NCBI RefSeq assembly: GCF_036884655.1
Contig: NC_088340.1
Location: 3,301,001 to 3,365,000 of the forward strand
DNA: 64,000 nt
Source: Musa acuminata AAA Group
Taxonomy: Eukaryota > Streptophyta > Magnoliopsida > Zingiberales > Musaceae
Reading direction: 5' to 3'
Shown: in pieces, positions 32,757-43,788 of the stretch
Position numbering within the stretch: position 1 is the stretch's first letter
Layout: every line of letters begins with the position of its first letter
Notes under the pieces: generated by a model
Databases searched by the model: none
Told to the model about the DNA's origin: nothing
What the model saw: only the letters and a program-made list of their open reading frames with translations
Position numbers and translations under genes: made by a program

Positions 32757-35700
32757 CCGGTCCGAATGTCAAGCGATCAACAGGCTCACTCCGACGAACC
32801 CCCAGCCGTCAGGTCGCACACGACCGACGCAACGGAAGAGCATCCCCAACAGGAGGGGGTTCGGGACGAGCGCCCCGCTGTGATCTCGGAGCGCTATTGG
32901 CGATCGTTCAACGACCCTGGTCTATCGCCGCCCATCGCCAATCCCGGTGGCCCGTCCCCCGTGCCGCCTGAAGCCTTCTACGACCTCACACACCAAGTCC
33001 GGGCTCTTACGGGAGTGATGCAGACCATCATTCCGCTGGTCTCTCCTCCAACGTCTTCGCACTCAACCCTGCCTCCACCACGGCAACGGTCCGCCGCCCA
33101 GAACCCCGCACCGCTTCCCGAGTCTCCCACTTCGCCTCCGGGCCAATCGACCCAACCCGGGAGCCGAGGAGCGGAGGACCCAGCGACGCACCCGACGCCC
33201 GTAGCCCCGCTTTCAGACTTGGCGGAGGGCCTGTGGGCCCAGCTACGCCTCGTAGGCCGCCGACTGGACGAGGTGCAGCGTGAGGTTCGCCGGACCAGGG
33301 GAGACCCGGGGGCCGAGCAACACCGGGGGTCCCCTTTCACCCCCGAGATTCAAGAGCATGCGATCCCGCCGCATTTTCGGCTCCCTTCATTAGACGCCTA
33401 CGATGGCGCCACCGACCCGGCTGACCACGTAGCCGCTTTCCGCACCCAGATGGCGCTGTATGGGACGTCCGACGCCCTGACGTGCAGGGCTTTCCCGACA
33501 ACCCTGCGAGGCCCAGCCCGGGCGTGGTACAACAATCTGAAGACCGCGTCCATCGCCTCTTTCGACCAGTTGGCCAAGGATTTCGAACTTAACTTTCTGG
33601 CTCACGCCAAGCCGAGGCCGTCGGTGGCAATGCTCCTCGGGCTCAACCAGAAGGAGGACGAGCCCCTTTCTCACTTCGTGGACCGCTTCACCATACAAAT
33701 TCGCGGGCTGACTGATGCTCACCCCTCTTTGATGATGCAGGCATTCATGATGGGCCTGCGGCCTACCCGATTCTTTTGGTCTCTGGTGGAGCGACCCCCC
33801 ACTTCGGTACCCGAAATGTTACAACGCGCAAACCAGTTCGTCGCTGCTGAAGCATGGATGGTTGGAAGGCGCGACGAGCGCAAGAGGGTTAAGCCAGAGC
33901 AGCCCCGGCAGCAACAGCCCGCTACCTCCCGGCGTAGGGCTGGCGGACTCGACAATGCGGTACCCAGGTCCCCTCCCCCAAGCCTGAACTCCTCCCGGAC
34001 CGAAATATTTCTCCACATCAAGGAGAAAGGTCTTCTCAAAGATCCTCACCCGATGAATAGCCCGCGCGAACTCGCGGACCGCTCTAAATACTGCCGTTTT
34101 CACCGACAGCCCGGTCACGACACCGAGGAGTGTCGAGAATTAAAAAGGCAAATTGAGGAGCTCATCCGCCGAGGACACCTCGGCTCATACCTCCGGCCAG
34201 AAAAGGAGTTCTCGCCACGCCCGGAGGGACCCATCGAGCGGCACATAGATGTCATAACCGGCGGGCCAGCGTCCGGAGGGAACTCCATGGCGGGCGGAAA
34301 GGCCTACGCCAGGGCCTCCCGAGCCGAAGCTTCCAAACATGAAAAAGGCCCCGAAGTCACCTTCCCGACCGGGGGACCCGTGCCAGCCGAACATGATGAC
34401 GCACTGGTGATATCAGCCAGAATCGCCAACGCACAAGTAAGAAGGATCATGGTCGACACTGGAAGCTCGGCCGATATACTTTATTGGGACGCCTTCCAAA
34501 AGCTCGGCCTGGTGAAGGAGAACATGAAGCCGGTATGCTCAACGCTCACGGGGTTCACCGGCGCCTCAATCTCGTCACTAGGGGTTATCACCCTACCCCT
34601 AACTTTGGGAGTTTCCCCGAGGACAAAGACAGTGATGACCTCCTTTCTAGTGGTTGACCTCCCCACGGCATACAACGCCATCCTCGGACGACCAACCCTC
34701 AACAAGATCCGAGCCGTCATCTCAACTTACTACCAAACCATCAAGTTCCCGACCCACGATGGGGTCGGAGAAGTAGCGGGGAACTCCTGGGAGTCCAGGC
34801 GTTGCTACTTAACCGCCGTATCACTAAACAAGAGAGCGAGGATCCAGTCCCCGCTGGAGGACCCCCGGGAGGGAAAAAAACCGACCCCCCGCCCCGAGCC
34901 GAAGGAATCCACCATCGACTTACCACTGATCAAAGGCAGGCCCGACCAAACAGTCAAGATCGGGTCAGGACTGCCCGAACAGGAGCAACAGCAGCTCGTC
35001 GGCCTTCTGCAAGCCAACGCCGACATCTTCGCTTGGACGCCATCTGACCTGGTAGGAGTCCACCCGGAAGTCGCGCAACACCACCTAAACATCTCGCCCG
35101 ATGCCCGTCCGGTGAAACAAAGGCCCAGGCGGCAGGCCCCAGATCGGCAACTTGCCATCCGAGAAGAGGTAAGCCGACTTCTGGCGGCCGGTTTCATAGA
35201 AGAGGCCAGGTACCCACAATGGCTCTCCAATGTAGTCCTTGTCAAAAAGCCTAATGGAAGCTGGCGGATGTGCATTGACTACACCAGTCTCAACAATGCT
35301 TGCCCAAAAGATTGCTACCCCCTACCGAAGATCGACCAGCTAGTCGACGCCACAGCCGGCCATGCCCGTCTCTCGTTTATGGATGCCTTCTCCGGGTACA
35401 ACCAAATCAGGATGGCACCCGAAGACCAAGAACACACAGCTTTCCTCACCGAGCAAGGGATATATTTTTACAAAGTCATGCCGTTCGGGTTGAAAAATGC
35501 CGGGGCCACCTACCAAAGGACGGTGAACAGGATGTTCGCCCACCAGATTGGACGAAACATGGAGGTATATGTCGCCGACATGATCGTGAAAAGCCGAACA
35601 GCCGAAGCTCATCCTTCCGACCTGGCTGAAACATTCGACACCCTGCGAAAGTTCGGCCTACGCCTCAACCCTGCCAAGTGCGCCTTTGGCGTAACCTCGG

Positions 35701-38105
35701 GAAAATTCCTCGGATTCATCATACACGAGAGAGGGATTGACGCCAACCCGGAAAAGGTCCAGGCTGTCATAGACATGTAGCCCCCTCGGACGATCAGAGA
35801 CCTGCAACGCCTTAACGGGAGGTTAGTCGCCCTATCACGCTTCCTTTCCCGATCGGGAGATCGCTGCCTCCCCTTCTTCAAGGCCTTGAAGTATCCAAAA
35901 AACTTCCAATGGACGGCGGAATGTGAAAGGGCCTTCGAGCAGATGAAGCAACACCTGGCCAACCTCCCCCGACTCGTGTCAGTCTCCCCAGGGGAGAAGT
36001 TGAGCCTCTACCTCGCCGCCTCTCAGCACGCGGTCAGCTCGGTTCTGGTCAAGGAAAACTCCGGCGACCAACTGCCGGTCTACTATGTCAGCCACATGCT
36101 AAGCGGACCAGAGGGACGCTACCCGCCAATCGAAAAGCTGGCACTAGCGCTCGTCCTGTCAGCGCGAAGGCTCCGCCCTTACTTCCAGGCCCACCCGATA
36201 GAGGTAATAACTGACCGGCCGCTTCGGCTCGTTCTGTCTAAATTCGACGTTGCAGGGCGCCTCCTCAAATGGGCAGTGGAGCTCGGCGAGCATGACATAC
36301 AGTACACGCCTCGGACCGCCATTAAAGCCCAGTCCGTGGCAGACTTTATCGCGGAGCTGACCCCGAGTACAGGCGAAGAACTCGAGCCACCGCGTGACAC
36401 GTGGACTCTCCACGTAGACGGGTCGGCCAACGCAAAGGGCGCCGGCGCAGGGCTGGTGCTGGTGACACCTGATGGCCGCTCGATTGAGCGCTCCTTCCGT
36501 TTCGGGTTCAGGGCCACCAACAACGAAGCAGAATACGAGGCTCTCCTGGCAGGGCTCCGATTGGCGCTGGAGATGCGGGTGACCGACATACGCGTAATCA
36601 CCGACTCACAGCTGGTGGCTAGGCAGCTCGACGGCGAATACGAAGCCCGGGACTCGACCATGGCGAAATACTTGGCACAGGTAAAAAACCTTGCCACCAA
36701 GTTCATCCATTTTGAATTGTCGAATGTTCCTAGGAGCGAGAACCAGCGAGCCGACACCCTGGCAAAACTGGCGTCCGGCTCGGCCCCCAGGGCTCGACCC
36801 GAGACCGAAGAGCTCCCCCACCGAGCCATAGAGGTCGTCGCCACCGTCACGGACGACGCGCCGGCCACCTGGGTACAAGAGATGCTACGCTTCAAGCGAG
36901 ACGGGACCCTACCCGACGACGAAACAGCGGCTCGACGCTTGCGTCGGACGCAGGCATGGTACTCTGAGGAAGGAGGACGGTTGTACAAGCGGTCTTTCTC
37001 GCGCCCCTTGATACGCTGTCTAGAGCCGAACGAAGCCCGGACAGTTCTGTCCGACATGCATGAAGGGGCCTGCGGGGAACATATGGGCGAACGAGCCCTG
37101 GCGCACAAGATACTCCGACAGGGGTATTACTGGCCGACCATGCGCCAGGACGCGAAAGCTTTCGTGCGGCGATGCAGCTCATGCCAGGAGCACGCCCGCA
37201 TCGCCCGACAGCCGGCGGTCCTGTTCACCCCCGTCGACTGTGCTTGGCCATTCGCGCAGTGGGGGCTGGACATACTCGGGCCTCTCCCACCCGCCTCCGG
37301 CCAGCGGAAGTACATCATCGTAGGAGTGGACTACTTTACCAGGTGGGTCGAAGCCGAGCCCCTAGCCACCATTACGGAGTCACGAGTGGAAAGGTTCGTG
37401 TGGAGAAACCTCATAACACGGTTTGGCCTGCCCCAGTCCATCGTCACCGATAATGGACCTCAATTCGCCGGCAGGAGGTTCCAAAAGTTTTGCGCCGAGC
37501 ACAAAATTCAGCTGAGATTCAGCTCGGTGGCTTACCCCCAGGCGAACGGGCTAGCTGAAGTAACCAACCGGTCTATCGTCGACGGTCCCAAGAGGAGGGT
37601 GTCCGCTGCCCGATCGGCTTGGATCGAAGAGCTCCCGAGCGTCCTGTGGGCGCTGCACACTACCCCCAAGACCCCGACCGGGGAGTCTCCCTACAGCCTC
37701 TCGTTCGGGACCGAGGCCGTATTACCATCCGAAGTAGCCGTCCCAACTCCGCGGACAGCAGGCTACAGCGAAGAGGCCTCGTATGAAGGACTCCGATCCA
37801 ACCTGGATCTGCTCGAGGAAAGACCGGCCAGCGCACACCAGAAAGCTCTTTCTTACAAAAGAGCCGTGGCAAGGGTCTACAACCGGAGGGTGCGACCCCG
37901 GTCGATAAAGATTGAGGACCTGGTCCTGCGCAAAATCGAGGTCAGCCACCCAACCCAAGTAAGGGGGAAACTGGCCCCGAAGTGGGAAGGACCCTACCGG
38001 GTCATCGAAGTATCCCGACCGGGGACGTTCCGACTCGCAACAATGGATGGCGACCCCGTGCCCCGGACTTGGAACATACAGAACCTTAGAAAATACTTCA
38101 TCTGA
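32739..38105 (+). pseudogene. Gypsy (Tat) gag-pol, one in-frame stop and altered RT active site
   Basis: A single frame of 1,789 codons is interrupted only by TAG at 35778-35780. Order: a proline-rich N-terminus, a retrotransposon gag domain at about residues 220-390, a zinc knuckle [14 protein letters not shown], protease [11 protein letters not shown], reverse transcriptase ([35 protein letters not shown]), a first RNase H, a second archaeal-like RNase H (HVDGSANAKGAGAG, NNEAEYEAL, TDSQLVARQL, NQRADTLAKL), then integrase with its HHCC zinc region, GLDILGP, VTDNGPQFAG and ANGLAEVTNR. The RT catalytic box reads YVADM where YVDDM is the rule, so this RT should be inactive. The stop lies between RT and the first RNase H. 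Both defects suggest that this copy is now non-autonomous. Confidence 0.95.
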
Positions 38106-38266
38106 AGACGCGGGCACTACGCAAACACGGAAATCAGAAGAAAAGAGCATTTTATTAAAAAGGAGGGGATACAGAACCATAACCATGAGGAACAGAAACC
38201 AAAACTCATACAGAAAACCCCTCACACCCTCGACCTCGACTCCGACATACAAAAAAACAACGCTCA

Positions 38267-40309
38267 TCACTCTCCTGGAGTCTTCGGGCGGTCGTCGAAT
38301 GGCACGTCCTCCGGCATGTCCACCTCCAGATCCACGGGATGGGAGGCAAAGGGATCCCTTTCCACCTCGGAGCCAGGAGGGCATGAGCCGAAGCGACCTA
38401 GGGCGATTCTGTATCCGTACTCGTAGGATACTCGCCCCATTCGGGTCAATCCAAGCTCGAAGTTCTCGGACTTCTTGTAAGCTTCGATCGTCTCTTTATC
38501 CTTCGACGGGCGAAGGCGGACCTCCTCGGCTAGCGCGTCCGAAGCTGCGCGGGCTTCAGCCTCGGCCTTTTCCGCCCTTTTGATAAGGCCAAGCGCCTCC
38601 GACCTCAGTAGGCGCAGCTCCGCCCGATCCAAACGGAGAAACTCTTCGAGTTCCTTGACCAAACTGCCCGATTGCTCGAGCTCCGCCTTCAGGCGCGCCA
38701 CCTCCTCCTCGGAGTCGGTCGCGCGTTTTTCCGCGGCCGCCACCGTTTCTGGGCCCGACCTGGCCCGAACTTCCTCTAGCTGGTGGCACAGCTCGGAGTT
38801 GCACTCGCTGAGGTTCCAGATTACCTGGCCAGCATCACGCACTCGGTCCATCAGCGCCATCGAGTAGTGGAGGCCCTACCGCAGAAGAAAGAGGGTCAAC
38901 GCACGGTCACAAAGACACTTGAAGTTAACAAAACACTTACCAGTGTCAGAAACCTCCCCGCCTTGTTGAGCATAGCCTCCGAGGGCAGGGTGTATAGGTC
39001 CCGAGCCAAGTCGGGGTGGAGCACGCCTCGAAGAAAAGCGGCCGAGGGATCTCCCCCGGCCCATACCTTGTCCCCCCGGGATAGCCCTTTCCAGCGGGCG
39101 ACTAGCGGGTCGGAAGCCTCCCCCGGAGGAAGCTCGCCCATAACCAACGACCATAGAGGCTCGTCGGCCCCCGTGCGTAGCCCGCACAGGTCGTCCACCG
39201 TAGGCAGGCTCGACCTCTTCCCGGCCGCCCCTTGGCTAGACCCGTCCACTTGGGAAGGCCCTTCATCCCGAACGGCCCGCTTTATGCCAACGGTTGTCGA
39301 AGGGAGGGCCCCCGCCTTGGCTTTCCCGGGACCAGCTGTTTTCGCCTTCTTTGACGGGCGCCCCTCCAGGATCTCTAACGGAGCGTCCGCCAAGCCGGGC
39401 AACGGGTCGGCTGAGGGATGCAGAGAGAGAGCGACGGACGGGCGTGGGGAAGAAGCCGACGACGAGCGGCCACCGCGTAGTGACAGAAACTTCATTCCTA
39501 CAAAGGAAAACAAGCAAACTATCACAAACTGTGGGAACAGGCGAGACACGAAGAACACCCGCTATAAACGTACCCCCGAAAGCCGGGCTAAGACCCGCCT
39601 CGGCCAGCCACTCCTCGGTCATAGCTCGGATGGCCTGAGAACCGGGAAGGATTGCCCGAAGCCTCTTCAGGTCCCGATGCTCCTCGTCGTTCAAGTCCGG
39701 GACTGTGTTATCTATTACCCTCACTGCCCACCGAACTCCGAAGCCCCAATCCTTCGACCAGCTAACGTAAAAAAACCACCCCTTCCACCCTTTGTTATTC
39801 GAAGGGGCCCCCCCGACGCGAAAGCCGGTCCGGGCTGACACGAAATAGCCCCCCGGCCCCTTGAGAAGGCGAAAACAAGAGAGAAAGAGGTTTCGGGTAG
39901 GGGTGATGTTAGCGTAATAACATTCCCCTAAGAACGCTACTAGGTAACGCCATGAGTTAGGCGCCACCTGGGAAGGCGAAATCCGCCACAGAGAAAGACA
40001 GGAGACAATGATAGGGTGAAGGGGAAGGCGCAACCCAGCCTCTAGGGCATCTTGAGTCAGCGCGAAACCTCGAGGGACCGGGTCGTACGACCGCTGCCCC
40101 GGATCGGGTGCGACCAGAACAAACTCCTCCGGGATGTGAAAACGCTCCCGGAGCTTTTCCAGCAACGACCCGCTCACCGCCGAGTCGAGGTCGTGCGGCC
40201 ACATTAGAGCCTCAAGGGCTCGCGCCGCCTCCTCGTCTGGGGAGGGCGGAGGCGTGCGCTCCCGGGCTCTATCGAGGGACAAAGGTGGAGAGACAAGCGA
40301 GAGGGGCAT
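38267..40309 (-). CDS. Antisense three-exon gene inside the gypsy element (633 aa)
   Basis: On the strand opposite gag-pol, three exons join cleanly: 40309-39574, 39497-38941 and 38875-38267. The introns are 76 bp (GTACGT...GTAG) and 65 bp (GTAAGT...GTAG), in phases 1 and 0. Exon 1 encodes a globular domain with RLPLHPIIVSCLSLW, PSQVAPNSWRYLVAFL and NNKGWKGWFFYVSW, typical of the domain labelled 'putative gypsy type transposon' (Transposase_28). Exon 2 is low-complexity and basic (PSKKAKTAGPGKAKAG). Exon 3 is a long heptad coiled coil rich in Glu, Ala and Leu, ending FDDRPKTPGE. The gene converges on pol, about 160 bp apart. Additional antisense ORFs are known in Tat-group elements, but their function is not. 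The ATG at 40309 is the only methionine before the domain, and no stop is seen in the joined frame. Confidence 0.85.
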
Positions 40310-40656
40310 CCTTACCGGCTTGAGAACGAACAAGAGGGACGGCGAGAGAGCGATTGGGGCGTGACGGCGTAGGAAAGGAGAAAGCGCGATGACAGAAAGG
40401 ACGACGAGGCACAAGACTCAGCAACAAGAATCGAGAAACGGGCCGAGTGCGCCGTTTACATAGGAAAAATCCCGCCGGGAGAGACGTCCCTTCGTCTCCC
40501 CATAGCGGCCAACAGCTCATTCGCACACTCACTCATCGCATCAGGAAAGGTCAACGAACACCCCATCATAAATGCGGACCCAAGGTCGCTGCAGGGAAGG
40601 ACAGGGAGAACGGCCACTGCGACTCCTCGACGCCTAAGAGGAACGACGATCTTTTC

Positions 40657-41845
40657 GCATGTTCCCGAGACCACCTCCTCGGCGCGGCCAGCCCGCCCGA
40701 GACGTGCTCCTCGGCTGCATGTCCCCGAGACCACCTCCTCGGCGCGGCCAGCCCGCCCGAGACGTGCTCCTCGGCCACATGTCCCCGAGACCACCTCCTC
40801 AGCGCGGCCAGCCCGCCCGAGACGTGCTCCTCGGCCGCATGTTCCAGAGACCACCTCCTCGGCGCGGCCAGCCCGCCCGAGACGTGCTCCTCGGCTGCAT
40901 GTCCCCGAGACCACGTCCTCGGCGCGGCCAGCCCGCCCGAGACGTGCTCCTCGGCCGCATGTCCCCGAGGCCACGTCCTCGGCACGGCCAGCCCGCCCGA
41001 GACGTGCTCCTCGGCCGCATGTCCCCGAGACCACCTCCTCGGCGCGGCCAGCCCGCCCGAGACGTGCTCGTCGGCCACATGTCCCCGAGACCACCTCCTC
41101 GGCGCGGCCAGCCTGCCCGAGACGTGCTCCTCGGCCACATGTCCCCGAGACCACCTCCTCGGCGCGGCCAGCCCGCCCGAGACGTGCTCCTCGGCTGCAT
41201 GTCCCCGAGACCACGTCCTCGGCATGGCCAGCCCGCCCGAGACGTGCTCCTCGGCTGCATGTCCCCGAGACCACCTCCTCGGCGCGGCCAGCCCGCCCGA
41301 GACGTGCTCCTCGGCCACATGTCCCCGAGACCACCTCCTCGGCGCGGCCAGCTCGCCCGAGACGTGCTCCTCGGCTGCATGTCCCCGAGACCACCTCCTC
41401 GGCGCGGCCAGCCCGCCCGAGACGTGCTCCTCGGTTGCATGTCCCCGAGACCACGTCCTCGGCGCAGCCAACCCGCCCGAGACGTGCTCCTCGGTCGCAT
41501 GTCCCCGAGGCCACGTCCTCGGCACGGCCAGCCCGCTCGAGACGTGCTCCTCGGCTGCATGTCCCCGAGACCACCTCCTCGGCGCGGCCAGCCCGCCCGA
41601 GACGTGCTCCTCGGCTGCCTGTCCCCGAGACCACGTCCTCAGCACGGCCAGCCCGCCCGAGACGTGCTCCTCGGCCGCGTGTTCCCGAGACCACATCCTC
41701 GGCGCAGCCAGCTCGCCCGAGACGTGCTCCTCGGTCACATGTCCCCGAGACCGCCTTCTCGGCGCGGCCAGCCCGCCCGAGACGTGCTCCTCGGCCGCGT
41801 GTCGCCGAAAGCACCTATGCAGCGCGGCCTATTTGCCCCGGACAT
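40657..41845. repeat. 60-bp minisatellite array, about 20 copies
   Basis: Tandem units of exactly 60 bp, with few substitutions and no length change, follow the pattern CCCCGAGACCACCTCCTCGG, CGCGGCCAGCCCGCCCGAGA, CGTGCTCCTCGGCCGCATGT. The array lies between the 5' end of the antisense gene and the 3' LTR. Because 60 is divisible by three and the unit lacks stops, several frames are open for 250-500 codons on both strands; these are not called as genes. Confidence 0.97.
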
Positions 41846-41937
41846 ATGCCTCAATCGTTAACCGCGAAGAGAACCATCGCTTACCGATCAAAGCCACGCC
41901 TCGAATCCCCGCCGTCCGATGCCGAGCCATGGCTTCC

Positions 41938-41952
41938 TTTGGGGGGGGGATA
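41938..41952 (+). other. Polypurine tract of the gypsy element
   Basis: A run of about ten G residues followed by ATA lies directly before the 3' LTR, at the expected position for the plus-strand primer. Confidence 0.8.
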
Positions 41953-42576
41953 TGATATGGCAAAAAATGGCGGACCCCACTCCTGGCAACGTCCCCCGCA
42001 CGTGGACAGGCGCGGCGCCCCAGGAAGAGCAATGAGGGTGACGACCTGCGTCCGGACGACAGCCTCGCTGAGCCCACAGCCCCCTTCAGTTGACCCAGCA
42101 CAGTAGGACGAGACAAAAGTAGGTAGCGGTTGGAGCTCGCCCATACCCTGCGATTCCCCGGTCCCCTACGCAACATCCTCGGCGATGTCGGACGCTATCG
42201 GAGGTACGGCCCCGACTGACGGGATGGCGCGCCCGGTAATGCCGAGTCCCCCTATAAACACCCCCGAGCCAGAAGGAGAGGGGGACTTGCTCCTGAAAGG
42301 AAAACGACCTCCACGTCACTCTCTAACTTGATCATCGGAAGGGTCGGGTGGAGCATCCCGACCCGACCTTTGTGCAGGTACCGAGCCGAGGCCCCCGTTC
42401 GGATACGCAGCATCCCTGCCCGGAGGAAGTCGCAGCGTCGCCCCGAGGCCGAGGCCGCGCCCGACCGCCTTGGCAGAGACGAGCAACGCCCTAGGGAGAT
42501 CCTCGCCATTCGGACCCCCGAACGAGCCGAGACGACCCCCCGGGTCACGGCTAAGAAAAAGGTGTTTACCCTAACA
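41953..42576 (+). repeat. 3' LTR of the gypsy element
   Basis: This aligns without gaps to 32113-32736. Seven substitutions were counted by eye, and the target duplication AGTAG follows immediately. Confidence 0.95.
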
Positions 42577-42649
42577 AGTAGCTTACTTAGCCTTCAAAGC
42601 AAAGACACTTAAAAGGTCTCCTCTTACGAGTTCTACACCCATTCTCCAC

Positions 42650-42656
42650 TATATAG
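42650..42656 (+). promoter_or_regulatory. Probable TATA box of the 149-codon gene
   Basis: TATATAG lies 42 bp before the ATG at 42692. The gypsy LTR ends only 73 bp upstream of it, so any upstream promoter elements are now 10.5 kb away. Confidence 0.4.
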
Positions 42657-42691
42657 TTGCACCAGAGTTCAGCTCATATGCAACATAAACT

Positions 42692-43141
42692 ATGAAGGGA
42701 ACGAAGGATGTCATGCAGGACTCCGAGGTCTTCTGTGATCGCCTTTCTTCTGGTGATTCTGCTAGATCTGTAGGGCGTTCCTCCAGGGTTTATTACAGAG
42801 CCTGTGGCCAAGTTCCATTTGAATGGGAAATAGAACCTGGGCAGCCAAAGAACCCTGCTGAATCCGTGCCCCTACCGCCGCTGAGTCCTCCTCCGGCCAT
42901 GCAGAGCGCACGGCTTGCGCGGTGGTCGAGGTTGGATCATCCGAGTGCTCCTGCAAAGACAAGGAGAAGCAAGCGTCAATGGCGTGCAGGAGAGAGCAAG
43001 TGCATCTGGAGCAATGGCCATCCGACATCTGCAACGCCGTCGCCGGGCTGCTTCCTCGGGACTCTGAAGCTAACGGTGTCCGCATCGGTGAAGAGGTGGG
43101 ATTTGTCGCGAGCGATTCTCGGCATGTTTGGAGGAAGGTGA
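42692..43141 (+). CDS. Plant-specific uncharacterised protein, 149 aa
   Basis: This intronless frame encodes a small basic protein with the block VPFEWEIEPGQPKNP, a proline run PLPPLSPPPAMQ, a basic middle and a C-terminal SATPSPGCFLGTLKLTVS. The VPFxWExxPGxPK block followed by a proline-rich stretch and a SATPSPGC-like motif recurs in small plant proteins of unknown function; this is recalled, not searched. No signal peptide or membrane segment is seen. Only 110 bp of its original upstream region remain beside it because the gypsy element sits between the gene and the divergent FLA gene. A solo LTR with a nested second element begins 159 bp downstream, so the gene is boxed in by retroelements. 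Confidence 0.7.
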   Translation: MKGTKDVMQDSEVFCDRLSSGDSARSVGRSSRVYYRACGQVPFEWEIEPGQPKNPAESVPLPPLSPPPAMQSARLARWSRLDHPSAPAKTRRSKRQWRAGESKCIWSNGHPTSATPSPGCFLGTLKLTVSASVKRWDLSRAILGMFGGR

Positions 43142-43327
43142 CCTGCTCCTGCACTGCTCTGCTGCTGTGGCTGTGGAGAAGACGAAGTGGTGAAGATTAT
43201 GCGATGCGATTCGTTAGATGAAACAAGAAATAGCGATGTGTTGATATGATAAGACACATTATTATGCAATATTGTCCTGAAACTAATATGATCGCTTGCT
43301 GTTAGTGAACAAAGTATGAGCCCGCAC

Positions 43328-43773
43328 TGTCACGGACAAACTTCGAAACAGGGTGTTTGATGTAATGTTTATGTATGTCCGTGTCGTTTGGCATGTTCAT
43401 GCCTTGTACAGCAGGTAGAGGGGCGGCCGAAGGCTTAATAGTCCCATGTTAGTTGGGTTGGTGGCCTCTTTAGGCTTGTAAATAAAGGTTGTGTCATGTG
43501 GACACGTTCGAGAGCTTTTCGGTATGTAATGGACCATTTTACCCTTTGTTGTGCCACTGTTCAGAGCTTGTAAAGTCTGTTTGTAATTTGCATTGTCTAT
43601 GAAGTGTTTTTCGGAGATGTTTGCTTGTGGATCTCGATTAAGGCGTTTTCTCTAGCCCGTTCTCTCTTTTGTTGGTCCTAAGGGACGATGGGAGGCTTCG
43701 GGGAGGCTGACCTTTGCGGACGGACACGCAAGGGTGCCGCACGCCTTAGGCAAAATCAGCTAAGGTCGTGACA
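43328..43773 (+). repeat. 5' LTR of the LARD-like element
   Basis: 446 bp, TGTCACGG to GTCGTGACA. AATAAA near 43480 may act as polyadenylation signal. Confidence 0.95.
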
Positions 43774-43788
43774 TTATGGTATCAGAGC

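Larger units (their letters stand above)
32113..42576 (+). mobile_element. Ty3/gypsy Tat-lineage retrotransposon, 10.46 kb, complete with LTRs
   Basis: The LTRs are 32113-32736 and 41953-42576, 624 bp each, beginning TGATATGG and ending CCTAACA. They differ at 7 positions by eye (about 1.1 percent). The 5-bp target duplication AGTAG is intact at 32108-32112 and 42577-42581. Internally, in order, lie gag-pol on the plus strand, a spliced antisense gene, a 60-bp repeat array and a G-rich polypurine tract. Two RNase H domains in pol and an antisense extra gene are hallmarks of the plant Tat group (Retand/Ogre/Grande relatives). The copy is structurally complete, but its pol carries a stop and an active-site change. 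Confidence 0.97.

Noticed and set aside
40657..41845. CRISPR-like regular spacing
   Set aside because: The whole unit is repeated without unique spacers, the context is a plant retrotransposon, and CRISPR arrays are not expected in plant nuclear DNA.
40447..41955. Long open frames of 250-500 codons on both strands in the 60-bp array
   Set aside because: They result from a stop-free 60-bp unit whose length is divisible by three; no domain, conserved start or codon bias supports translation.
32113..42576. Endogenous pararetrovirus
   Set aside because: Integrase, paired LTRs, a polypurine tract and a 5-bp target duplication identify a gypsy retrotransposon; no movement-protein or caulimovirus features are seen.
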